Of a stretch of 64,000 nt of DNA, positions 10,909-22,057 are shown piece after piece. This DNA comes from Rhizophagus irregularis (taxonomy: Eukaryota; Glomeromycota; Glomeromycetes; Glomerales; Glomeraceae): positions 858,501 to 922,500 of the forward strand of contig NC_089444.1 of the NCBI RefSeq assembly GCF_026210795.1, given 5' to 3'. Within the stretch, counting starts at the first letter, position 1, and the number at the start of each line of letters is the position of its first letter. Below the pieces are notes generated by a model, which saw only the letters and a list, made by a program, of their open reading frames with translations, ran no database searches and was not told the origin of the DNA. Made by a program: the position numbers and the translations under genes.

Positions 10909-11116
10909 TTTGCATGGTTTAAGCCTTAATATTATTTTGAAATTCTTAAACTAAAAAAATTTCGATTAGTAAATTTACGCCAATAAATACAAAACCGGAA
11001 AAATTACAGCCCGAGAATACGAGAATAGGCGTAATCATAATTGATTATAATTGATGAATCATTGGGAATTCGAGATGCAACTTTCAGAATGACAAAATTA
11101 TAGGTGCCAATAATAA
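10909..11116. other. Region upstream of kinase array 1
   Basis: A divergent gap between the kinase first exon and the ORF1 relic. It should contain the promoter of array 1, but no clear element was recognised. Confidence 0.3.
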
Positions 11117-11780
11117 GTGATTACAGTAACGCCAATGGAACCAATAACATTTCAAAGCAATGAAGATCAACGGAATTTAACGGGACTATCATTACTGCAT
11201 ATTAAACTGATGATGTTATACAAGGACACGATCTGCCGTATTAGCTCTACGAATCATCAAGGCCAGAATTGCAATGCCGCCTGGCATTATCCAAAAAAGG
11301 AAGGATCTGCGCATTATTGGCTCATTTGCGCTGTATTGTTTGTTACTTTTTTATGTAAGGTTCGAGTCCGTACCCTGACTGTGTACGACATACCAGCATC
11401 TTTGTCCCAAGATAAAGTGCTTACTGCGCTAGCAGAGATTATGTTATGAATATTTGGTATTGGAAGCTCAAGGATCGCAAGTAACGTAAGCGTGACCATG
11501 CGAATCCATATAACATAAAGATATTACTTCAGATATTCTTTTAGCTACTCTCAACTTGACCAACAAAGATTTTATAAGACCAAAATTAGAAGTTTGTCAT
11601 CAGATGACACTAAAAGATTTATTTAAACTCACAAGAAGATTTTGCATGTCATGTGGGCATAATGTAAAGTTAGCATCCTGTTATGTTAGTCGTGAAAAGA
11701 AGAAATTTTCAAAAACTCAGATTCAAGAGACTAATCTAAGAGCAAACACTCTCGTAAGGAAACAAAGGTATCTTTCGCAG
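11117..11780 (+). pseudogene. Decayed LINE ORF1-like relic (5' part, interrupted)
   Basis: Open segments at 11117-11449 and 11556-11777 on the + strand. The first ends RVRTLTVYDIPASLSQDKVL, which resembles the RRM-like strand/helix of LINE ORF1 proteins and matches in pattern the relic at 42262 (IYDVPARDLVMKVLEPLG). The second has a Cys/His knuckle-like FCMSCGHNVKLASC, then a Lys/Arg/Ser-rich stretch. Stops and frame changes separate the parts. At 11781 the sequence is broken by the element 11781-13380. Past it, at 13384, an open frame continues with ADAFIKFIRYWEKTRSEHL. The identification rests on pattern, not on a database match. Confidence 0.4.
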
Positions 11781-12059
11781 CCCTATAAGAAATATGTATA
11801 CGGAAAGGAAACATTTTGTATACATTTTATGTACGTTTCTATAGATTCCGTATACAAATTCCGTATATTTAATAAGCAATTCATTTTTGAACATTTTTTA
11901 AAAAAACTAATGTATAAGAAATGTATACGGAAAAAATTAATCATACGGAATGTATACGGAATTTATAAACTTAATATTTTTAGAAAATAATTTTACAAAA
12001 ATCTCGTATCATAACACGAGATCACGTGATTGTTTATTGTTTTGTTATGATACGTTTTT

Positions 12060-12100
12060 TGTTTTTTATATAAACCCTTTACTTTGATGAGTTTGATCTT
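12060..12100 (+). promoter_or_regulatory. TATA-box-like promoter inside the TIR element
   Basis: TTTTATATAAACCCTTTAC is followed by TTTGATGAGTTTGATCTTC and then a pyrimidine-rich tract. A closely similar TTTGATGACTTTGATC occurs at about 27064, just before the other T-rich array, so this may be a shared start-site module. Transcription is not proven. Confidence 0.4.
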
Positions 12101-12184
12101 CCGATCTTCTTTTCTGTCTTTCCCTTCCTTCTCTTTTCTCTTGTCTTATTTTTGTTATTTTTTCTAAATTTTTCTTCTTTTTTC

Positions 12185-12500
12185 ATCACCCCCCTTTTAA
12201 AAAAAAATTTTTTTTTTCGTACCTCACTTTAAAAATTTTTTTTTTCATCACTTTCCTTTAAAAAAAAATTTTTTTTTCATCACTCCCTTAAAAAAAAAAT
12301 TTTTTTTGATTTTATTCTTTTATTCCCACTATTCCCACTCTTCTTTTTTTAAAAAAAAATTTTCTTCTTTCTATTTCTATTTCTTCTTTATAAAAAAATT
12401 TTTATTTTTCTAACTTTGACGTCCTCCCTTTAAAAAAAAAAATTTTTTTTAACTTTCCTAACTTCGTTACCCTCTTTTTAAAAAAATATTTTTTTTTGAT
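12185..12500. repeat. Array of A8-10/T8-10 palindromes
   Basis: About nine units of roughly 30-45 bp, each with a run of 7-10 A immediately followed by 7-10 T. Several are separated by TCATCACT.CC or TTCCCACT spacers. Each A/T block is self-complementary and could extrude as a hairpin or act as a rigid A-tract. Confidence 0.7.
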
Positions 12501-12539
12501 TTATTTTTTATTCCCCTTTCTTTTTTATTTATATATCCC

Positions 12540-12930
12540 TTTTTTTATTTCATAGGCCAGCAGATTTTTTTTTGTGAGAAGATTCAGTTTCTTTTTTCTT
12601 TTTTGTAGATCAGTTTGGAAGTCCTTTCCTTTTTGTAGGATTGTTTAGGATTTTTTTCTTTTTTTAGGTCAGTTCAAATTTTCTTTTTTTTTTTGTAAGT
12701 TGGGTTTAGATTCTTTTCTTTTTGTAGGTTGTTTCAGTTTGTTGCTTCAGAGTCTTCTTTTTTTGTAGGTCAGTTTTGGATTTATTTTGTTGTTTTGGTT
12801 TCTTTTTCATCAGATGCTTCATAATTCTTTTCATTTATGTAGGTCAGACATTCTGGAGTTCTCTTTCTTTTTTTGTAGGAATGCTGACCTTTGGTGACTT
12901 GGACGATTGCAGATACTATATGAAGGGGGG
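12540..12930 (+). repeat. Tandem 3'-splice-site-like units (TTTTTGTAGGTCAGTT)
   Basis: About nine units in which a pyrimidine tract ends in TAG or CAG and is followed by a 15-30-base segment, often GTCAGTTT. Unlike the array at 27326-28560, no regular GTAAG-type donors follow the segments. Confidence 0.6.
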
Positions 12931-13383
12931 GGTTTTGTTTCCAATTAAGCTAGACATTCTTATGTTTCTTTTTTTTGTTTTTTTAGGTTGTTTGACTCCA
13001 AATGAACCTGAACTTATAGATAATTTTGGTTGCAATAGGTGGTTTTAATAAGGAGGGAATTTTCATAATGTATTTGTATTTTGTTTATTTTTTATTTTTT
13101 ATTTAATTTAATAAAGTAAAATTAGATTTATGTAAATATAATTATAGTAAACTGTAATACAAATAGTAAATTCAGTGACCAAATCGTATAAATTTCGTGA
13201 TAAAATCAGTGATCAAATCATGTAAATTCCATATGAATTCCGTGCAAATTCCGTATCCAAACCATATTTTTAGTGATACGGAATTGTGCATTTTTCCGTA
13301 TCCTATTATGATACGTTATTTCTAAGGAAAAAAATCGTATAAAAACTTTATAAAAAACGTATCCCAATTTTTTTATAGGGCAG

Positions 13384-14635
13384 ATGCTTTCATAAAATTC
13401 ATTAGATATTGGGAGAAAACCAGGTCAGAGCACCTTAGGATAATGCTTTTATTTCTTATTTCATTTTTTTTAGTTTTTCGATTTCCCTTCTTTCCACCCT
13501 TCGGTAGTCTGGGAGGAATTTATTTGGTTACGCAATAAGTTTTCTAGTGGGTTACACACGAGCTTTGCTTACATTGGTGGTATTAGTCTGGACTTATCAA
13601 ACTTTTTTTCTCAGTAAGACTACAAAAATTCAGCAAAAAAAAGGAAGAAAAAATGTCAATAATGTATGAATTTCTTTTATATCCCAATTTTATTCAAAGT
13701 TTACAAGAAAAATTAACTAGGTTTAAAATACTTATAATTACTTAAGTTTTTAACATTATGTTATAATTCAACTTTGCAAGAGCAGGTGTATCACCTGACC
13801 AAGAAACTACTGAACATCATAAGGTAAAAGTTTCTTTTTTAAAACCATCATAGCATTCTATACATTCTATAATAAATAAGATTATTATTTAATTAAAATT
13901 ATAAATATCATTAATAAATAATATACCTTTAAGAGATTTTAATTCATTTTATTAGTATTTATATATAAAAAAGAATTGAGATCAAATGGTGCATTAGGTC
14001 CAGGAATAATTACACTAATTAATAAATTACAGTTATAAGCAGTAGAATCGCTTATGAACTAGAATCATTTTTGATGAAGTACATTCACTACTAATGGTAT
14101 TATCTATTTCTTGATCAACGTCAGTTGTCATTTATAGATTGTTGATTAAAATCTTCATCAAAATCATTGAAATCTCTGTATTGATCAAAATTATTAATTG
14201 TTTGTTCAGATTGCTCTTTATCTTTCATTCCATGGCATGTTCTTGTTGCTTTTGAAACTTTTTATATCCATTTGGATATAAACTATAAGATTAACAATTT
14301 CATTCTATAAAGTATTTTTTTTCTTTTTCAGTTTTTTATTTAAACTTATATATGCTATACTAGTCAATAGTAAATATAGAAATAAGATATAAAAATTAGG
14401 ATTTAATAATTGTATAATATTATAAATCATAAATCATTGATGTAATTATTTAGTAATCACTGTTTACTTTGTGAGCATTATTAAACTATTTAAACTTAGC
14501 CACATTTTCCCACATTTTTACTCTTTTTATGTTCTCTTTTGTATACAAATGAAAGAATACTGTTTCCATAAAATTTATGTAAAATATATATTATGAAACA
14601 AAAAATCCTTCAACAGTTCAACTTATTATCAGATA
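13384..14635. other. Tail of ORF1 relic, then non-coding AT-rich DNA
   Basis: 13384-13480 reads on as the 3' flank of the interrupted ORF1 relic (RYWEKTRSEHLRIM in the + strand). Beyond that only short open bits occur (for example near 13780), with no gene recognised. Confidence 0.35.
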
Positions 14636-15690
14636 ATGATTCTTCAAACTTTTCTACAGATACTAGAAAAAAATACTTTGACCAAAATTGCAAAACTTGA
14701 AAAACAACTTAAACTACTAAAAGAACAAACTTCTAAGGATAACAAAAAACAAAATAGTGAAAAACAAAAGACATTTGAAGCTGTTGAACAATCAGATGAA
14801 AAACCCAAACAATCTTCAATTAAAGAAATTTGTAAACATAAGATTAATTGTAAAAAAAACAATTATACCTAGAAAAGAATCTACTGAATGGTCTTCATCC
14901 TAGCACCTTTGTAACAATGTAACAAGTAAATAAAAATTTTCCAATACCCTATTCCAAAATATGATAAAGGTTATAATTATTATGAGAATATAGAATGGAT
15001 ATATGGTAAAATATTTAATTTTTTGGTAATTTTTACTTGCATTACACATTAATGCTTTTAAAACATAATACTTTGAAAATATGAAGCAATGAGACATATA
15101 TATAAAAAACATCTAACTGAAATTGCTAATACTACAATGTATAAGGATATTGATGCAGGCCTTCTTAATAACATGATTGATAAGATTAGCAAAGAGTAAA
15201 ATTTTTAAATTCTATAGTTGCTATTTAATCTAATATTTCATTCTTCTAGTTTAACAAGAAAAATTATTGATTTCCAAAAACAATTGATAATATGGCTCAA
15301 AGAGGGATGATCTGATGATATGTTAATAATTTCAGTAAATATCTTAAAATTTTAAATTTTAAATGAATTGTAACATTAATTCTTTAGTATAAGAGAGAGC
15401 AGAAGGAATTCAACTTATGGCAAAATGAAACTAATCTGAGAAAAATTATTAAAGAAATAAATGAATTATATATTAGTTCAAATATAATAACATCTAAACC
15501 ATGATAATATGTCAAATTCTAAGGATAATAATATGGGTTATAACTCTATAGCAGATACTCCAGAAGATATCACAACAGATTCCCTAGAATATTACGCCAT
15601 ATTCTCAAGAGCTTATTACACCAGTTTCTCCAGAATATACTAATCATGAATAACAGAATGATACTGATACTTGTACATGTTAATTATTTT
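14636..15690 (+). pseudogene. Decayed multi-segment gene, family not recognised
   Basis: Several codon-like open segments lie in order on the + strand with stops and T-rich gaps between them. At 14636-14872 is a Lys/Glu/Gln-rich, coiled-coil-like stretch ending in a short Cys-containing basic tail (ICKHKINCKKNNYT). Near 15086-15198 is RHIYKKHLTEIANTTMYKD and a helix ending KISKE. At 15388-15505 is QKEFNLWQNETNLRKI and a helix. Near 15545-15660 is a Ser/Thr/Pro-rich acidic tail. This looks like a former multi-exon host gene or accessory protein, but no family can be named and no complete frame exists. Confidence 0.3.
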
Positions 15691-16179
15691 ATTTTTTATA
15701 ATATTTCCTATTTTGAGCTAACTATACTAATTAATTGTTTTTTGATTTTATAGATATCTAAAGCAGCAGTACAATCAATAATGATAAAAAACAGAGAAAG
15801 TATTGAGTAACCAAAATACAACCACAAAGCAAACACAAAATCTCAAGCTGAATAGCTCTAATGGAAGCCATAGTACAAATAAATGTGAGCACTACTACTA
15901 CTTTGCTAACAATGCTAAATTTTCATAATGCATAGTGTGATCCTTGTACGAGCCTTGTACAAGGTATTTTAAATCTGAAAATATATAGTACAATATTTCT
16001 AACAATCCATTTTTAATATTAATTTATTTATAATCAATTGTAAAATATATAATTCTGATACATTTTTCAATGAGTCTTATAATTTTTTACAATGTTTCAC
16101 AAGATTTTACTTATGTATATATTGTACAAAATATTGTATAATGAATTTCACAATTAATTATTTATAACATAATCTAATT
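15691..16179. other. Non-coding stretch before the LINE
   Basis: AT-rich sequence with short duplications of TTGTAC around 15945-15965 and 16120-16140. No gene seen. Confidence 0.4.
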
Positions 16180-16194
16180 ACCATTAATATATAC
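16180..16194. repeat. LINE target-site duplication, 3' side
   Basis: ACCATTAATATATAC, identical to 26990-27004. On the minus strand it follows directly after the LINE's TAAA-type tail. Confidence 0.9.
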
Positions 16195-16457
16195 TTTATT
16201 TATTTTATGTAAAGTTGGAAGGACTATTCTAAGAGAGCATTAATTACAAGAATTGCGCCCAACATTTAGTCCATCATCTATCCCGAGGGGCAGACCCTAA
16301 CTAATTATTATATACCATAGACTACTCCAACAACACGACCGATGAAGGAGCAGGTAGAAGGAAAAAAGAAAAAAATAAAGAACTAACTATTATCTACAAT
16401 AATAAGAAAAAAACTATGGAATTAAAATATCTGATATAAGAATTAGATGTGGCAAAA

Positions 16458-18177
16458 CTAGTATACATTATAAAATAAACAAGCATCTATAGATAAAGGA
16501 GAATTATAGGTAATTTCGTCATTCACTTCTAAATGCGTAAAAAAAGGACCACTATGTAAAAAATTAGAAGAAGAAAATAAAATATAAAGAAAATCTTTTG
16601 ATAATTTAAAATTACGAAAACTGTTAAAGGGATTAATATAATTGAAATCTCGAATGTTTCTTTGTCTGTTTCGTGATGAAGGTTGTGCTGAAGGGTTGTG
16701 ACGGTATGTTTGATGATAGTCTTTAAAAGATTTTTTAGTTAATCCTAACAGGTCACGTTGAATTTTCCACTTATCGTTCCTTTTTTTCCATATATTCATT
16801 TTAAATAAAATACTACATTCATGGATAAAGGGTAATAATAGTTTGATTATGGATTTTAGTGAGTTAAAGTGTGAACGGAATATACCAATGATATCGTTGG
16901 TAATAAAAGATTTAAGTAGAAGGATCGCAACAGGATGTAATTCTTCATCACGATTCACGATAGGCCCATCAGAAGGTTTTGGAAAATTTAACGCTATCAT
17001 CAATCAATAGTAATGATTTTTCGGCGTGCTTGTTAAGAAGGTCTATCAAATTGTTGCCCATTATAATAAAACACTCCTTTATGATTTCTCTGGTACTCTT
17101 ACACGTCCAGAGGTGGTGATTGCTTTCAGGATCAGAGTCACAAAATAAACAAGTAATGTTATTATTAATCAAAAGTGGGTAATTTCTATTTAAAATGTCT
17201 AAAGTTGGCAAGGAAAGTGTAGAACAACAAATTTTCCATTTTAGGTCTTTGGTGTGTTTCTCACTAGTACTATCATTCCATCCATTAAAGTTGAACCATT
17301 TCGATGATAGGGACCAATCTATAAGATTATTTTTTGTAGCGTCTTTGACAAAAGATAAAGAGGGGTGTTGGATATGATCTTCATTCCATTCCAAGGTAAG
17401 TGTTTGTGATGGTAAATGTTCATGATTAATGGTAGTTGGGGTTAGAATAAGCCTCCCAGCTTTGGCTAATGTATCTGCAGAATCATTGTAATGGTCGCCT
17501 GAATGTGCTTTTACCTTAAAGAAGGAAACTTTAATAGATAATTTTTTGATTATATGGTGGATCGTTGACCATAAGATATTATTGTTTATCTTGTTAAAGC
17601 GTCATGGTGAAATTGAGTGTAAATTTTTTGATTTATGAAAAGCATCTATTGCCGCTTGTGAATCTGTATATATTTCTACTATACAATTAGGGGGACATAC
17701 TATGAGCGCTGTTAGAATGGCCATTGTTTCGGCTTTGGTTGACGACGGAAAAAATTTTAATGATCCTGAGTAGAAAATGTTGTCATTTAAATGGTTAGCT
17801 AATATCCATCCATAGCCCATAGGTGGTTCATTACCGGTACTATTATTCTGATATGAGCCATCGGTGTAAAATTGGAGTATTGTAAAATCACTGAGCATCA
17901 ACGCTAAATTTTTAAGATCAGAAATTATAGAATCTTGTAAAATTAAACTACTAATTAGATTATCGTTGGGATTATATGGTTGATTTGGAGCTGGAGGAGC
18001 GATAGGAAGATCTATGTATGGAGGAATTTTTTTATTTTGTATCAAGTAGTCATTGTATGCTGAAATACGATAACTAGGGTGACTATACTTGAGTAGTTGA
18101 AATGAGTTTACATCTCTATTATTGACGTTCGTTAAATTCAATTTTTTTTGTTTACTGAGTGTTTCTACAAGTAACAA
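16458..18177 (-). pseudogene. LINE ORF2, RNase H and C-terminal Cys/His region
   Basis: RNase H motifs are clear: FYTDGSYQ (Asp), SSTKAETMA (Glu), VEIYTDSQAAID (Asp), and after an in-frame TGA at 17602-17604, FFKVKAHSGDHYNDSAD (last Asp). Then comes a Cys/His knuckle CLFCDSDPESNHHLWTC typical of LINE C termini. A frame change near 16980-16995 moves to the frame ending at 16458 (YNVY). RNase H removes the RNA strand after first-strand synthesis. Presence of this domain downstream of RT supports the Tad-like assignment. Confidence 0.85.
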
Positions 18178-18210
18178 GTCTTAATGTTTGATTTGTAAAA
18201 TACATTTAGG

Positions 18211-20613
18211 TCATAAATCACCCACATAATAGCTAAAGTGTTGGTCACATCCTGGGCATTGAACGATCATGGTAGGTAACGATCGGGGGGTATCGTTTCT
18301 AACTATGGAAGATAAATCTTTGTAAATCCAATGTTCTATATACGATACTGGAATGCAATTTGGATAATGAGTAGTAGTTAAAAGTTTTCCATAAACTAAA
18401 GCCGATTTCATTGGTATCCATGCCATCACCCATTTTTGTAGTCGTTTTGTATGATATATAATTTCTTGTGAAGTTGGCGGAGTAGAAGGTCTAGCCGCAG
18501 TAGGATTTTGGATTACTGGTAGCGTTAATTCAACGTTCAACCTATAATTATTGATGGTGATATGGTCTTGTAAGAAAGTATACCACCGAGGGATTTTACC
18601 ACCTTTATGTTGTAAAGATTTCTTGATCGTATTATAATCATGGAGAAAAGCGTAATCTTTCGTGATGATATGATCTAAGAACATTATCCCTTTGTTCTTT
18701 AAACTATCTATATGACTCATTAAATATTTCGGATCAATTATAAAATGTGATATCGGATAATTACCACCTTTAACATTAAAAGTAAAATTAGTGGAAATAG
18801 AAAGATTATAAAATTTGAAAAAAGTTAGTAAAGATTCTATTCGTGAAAAATATTTTAAAGGTTTATCAAAAAGATTAAAAAAATTAATAGGAGAATTCGG
18901 AAGCCAAAATTTTTGTTGTGTAAGTAAAAATAAAAATTTTAGAGTATTTGAAGTATGAGGATAATTTGCTTGGGCGACTAGTAACGATGATTGAACTTTC
19001 AATTGATGATCAAAAAAATTGACAATATTAGGATAAATATTACAGTGTAATACTGAATTATATAAATTTTTGGGTAAATTTAAAGAATGTTTAAAAGTAG
19101 ACTGAAGGGAAATATTAATTTTGTTACACTGGTTGGGTGTTAAAATAAAATTTTGTGAAATATATTCGATTCTAGGAATAATTACGCGGTTGATCACATA
19201 GATCACGTGATCATGTGTAAGTTTTTTCTTTCTAATTAACATGGTAACGTAATTAATCATATTAAAAATTTTTTTGATACTTGTTTGACGACCATCATCC
19301 GCGTTAAAATATACTCCTAAGATACGCGTACTTTGATTTCTATTAAGTACAGGTACTTTGATCTTTGATCTAAAGTTAATGTCGATATAAGGTGGATTAG
19401 CTGCTATAATACGTGAGGAGCTTTTCCTAGCATATCTATTAACTAATATAAAGGATTTATCCTTGTTGATATGAATATTGGCAAGTTCGTAGAAATTATT
19501 AGCAATCATTAAATTGTTTTCCAGATCTTCGATGTTTTCCGCTAACCAGGTTGTATCGTCTAAGTAACCAAGTACTTTGTGTGATAGCGTTTCTTCGATT
19601 ATATCATTATTATCGAAATCTTGTAATTTAGGAAAATAACATTTTCTTGTAATTTGTGTTTTATAATTAATACCAGGAAAAAAGGAGGAATTGATTGCTT
19701 CGAACATGGGGTCGTAATATATTACCCATAAGAGAGGACAAATTGATTCTCCTTGATCAATACCAATTTCGACATCATATGGATCTCCGATCCAATCACT
19801 AAAAATGACTTGATTACTTCTATTGGTAAATAAATTAATGATAAAATTAATAACGGAAGAGGGAATACAAATTCGCAACAAAGCTTGTTCTAGTAACAGA
19901 ATATCGACGCGATCATATGCTTTCGATAAGTCTTGAATTAATATATATAACGGTTTGTGTAAAGTTTTTGCTGCAGTAATCGAGGCTTGTATGTTAAATA
20001 TAATTTCCATACACGATGAATATTGCACCCCAGCTCTGTTATTGTGTTGTAAGATGTTATTGAAACTCAAATATTTATTAAGGCGGTTGTTAATAATTTT
20101 CGTGAGTAGTTTCCTAATTGCTTCCAATAATACAATAGGTCTTGTATGTTTGATGTCATTATCCCACCATTGAGGTTTTGGTATCGGGTAAAGGAGAGCT
20201 TTGAGCCAGCTGTTGGGAATTACTTCATATTTTAATGAAAAGTTATATAAATAAAGGATTTCCTTGAGAAAATTATTAGGCAATTTTTTAATAATTTCAT
20301 AAGTGATCTTTGATACCCCGGGCACTTTATTGTTGGGTAACGTTCTTATAACATCTTCCATTTCAATTATTGTGATAGGAGATTCTAAAGAATTAGATTC
20401 TTCTAAAGGAATATTATGCTTGGGAGTATAAAATTCTTGCCAGTATTGATCAAAACCGTTATCTTTGTTATATTTTTGATTACTTGTATTCGATAAACCA
20501 ATATTTTTAAAATGTTCATTAGTGATTTTAGTAATTATGATCGGGTCGTTCGAGTACTTAATTTCGTCATTATCTTGATATTTGATTCGATCAAGCGTAA
20601 TCTTTCTAGGATG
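18211..20613 (-). pseudogene. LINE ORF2, reverse transcriptase region
   Basis: Continues in the same frame as the endonuclease. From 20613 it reads [12 protein letters not shown], then [17 protein letters not shown] motifs in order: [27 protein letters not shown]; motif [12 protein letters not shown]; motif [14 protein letters not shown]; motif [11 protein letters not shown] (YLDD in place of the more usual F/YADD); then thumb-like sequence. A TGA at 18211-18213 (after YYVGDL) and a TAA shortly after interrupt the frame before the RNase H part. All catalytic Asp residues are present. Confidence 0.88.
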
Positions 20614-22057
20614 TCATTCTAATATAGAGTTTAACATCCGTTTGTTATTATTTTTTATATCATCATCTCGTCTATTAATAAATTTGTTGATTTGATCTTT
20701 ATCCCATTGTGAGCGATCCTTTATCAAAGAACCTTTAATATGCTTTTCCAATTGTTGAATAATGGATATGATAATATCGATTTCAGTTATATTTTCTAAA
20801 TTGTGTGGTAGTGAATCGACTATGTTTAGGTTATGAATTTTGGAAAGTTTTATGAGCCATTTCCTTTTTCTCCTCCAAAATTTTCGAAATATAAAAGAAA
20901 TTTTGTTCATATCTATTTGGTCACATGATATTTTATTCAAATTCGAATTAATCCGTTCAATTACTGAGTGATTATCTATTATTTGTTTTTTGTCGTTCAT
21001 ATAAACGGTAAGGGATCTAAGTTGATATAACTGATTATATTGTTGTCTGATATGTAAAGGAAAATCATTTCTTCTTGGAATCGAAGGTTGATAAGTTTTA
21101 ATATCTACTTTAGCTAGAGCTTCCTTAATATCTCGATCTATTTGATTCATACGTAAATTAATAAATTGTTGTGGGTCACCAATTCTATCTGATTCTTCAT
21201 ATATGGGATAAGCACAGTTGTTCAACAGCATTTGGAATCTATTCCATTGATCTGTATTTAAGTCTTTAATATTGTAGTGATCGTTGTCGTTTGAGGAGCT
21301 AGCTCTTAGTTTTGAGTAGTTATTGTTACTATGTACTCTGATGTATTCATTAGGGTGATCTATCGATACCATTAAAAGGTTGTGGTCAGAGTTATAATCA
21401 TTAAATTCATCGTCTACCATGTTAAGAATCTTAAAGTTTAAAGTTTTATTACATAAATTTTTAGATCCAAATATGTAATCAATAACGCTCAGTTGTTTAT
21501 TAGAATCTGACGGGATATGTGTCGGTGCAGTAGATAATCCAAACTTGTCAGCTAAATTAATTAAGTTGAAATGTTGTAATATTAAGTGCATAATATTTGA
21601 ATCTGTTGAATGGTCTTCTATATATTGTTTTGAAAACAGAGTTCTTTTTACAGAAATTTTCTTTTGATTGAGATCTCGTATATTAAAATCTCCTAATAAT
21701 AGAGTCACGTGATTTTGCTTTGTCGGTTGTTTGGAAAGCGTTGAATATAATTCTATAATAATATCTTTGTAAAGTGTTTTGTGTTTAAGTTCAAGGTGTG
21801 GTAAATAAATTGAATGGATAAAAATTTTTGTTTTGTTTTTGAAATTGAAAGTAGTGTATATATATCTTCCTTTGATCTTGATGGTCATACTTTCTAAGTG
21901 GTTATGTAGTTGTTGTGTCATTATTAATGTTGATCCCTCTCCCGTTTTATTTTCATTCGGGTTGTTAATAATATAAAATGTTTTGTAAGGAGAGTCATCT
22001 TTTGGACTAGGTGAGACATATCTAATATGGGCTTTGGATTGTGCTAAACTAAAATTA

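Larger units (their letters stand above)
11781..13380. mobile_element. 1,600-bp DNA element with TIRs and 3-bp CAG duplication
   Basis: CAG at 11778-11780 and 13381-13383 flank inverted ends: left CCCTATAAGAAATATGTATA, right (inverted) CCCTATAAAAAAATTGGGAT. Both subterminal regions are full of short GTATACGGAAT / ATTCCGTATAC repeats in both orientations, as expected for transposase-binding sites. The interior has no transposase. It holds a TATA-like box (TATATAAACCC near 12067), an A/T palindrome array and a T-rich acceptor-like array. A 3-bp duplication fits PIF/Harbinger-type elements, but the family is an inference. Confidence 0.7.

Noticed and set aside
11314-11499. Minus-strand open frame
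   Set aside because: Shadow of the plus-strand ORF1-like relic; no codon-like content of its own.
12776-13048. Hydrophobic plus-strand open frame in the TIR element
   Set aside because: Arises from T-rich acceptor-like repeats (Phe/Leu from TTT/TTC runs). No membrane-protein pattern beyond composition.
19955-20173. Plus-strand open frame inside the LINE
   Set aside because: Antisense to the reverse-transcriptase core.
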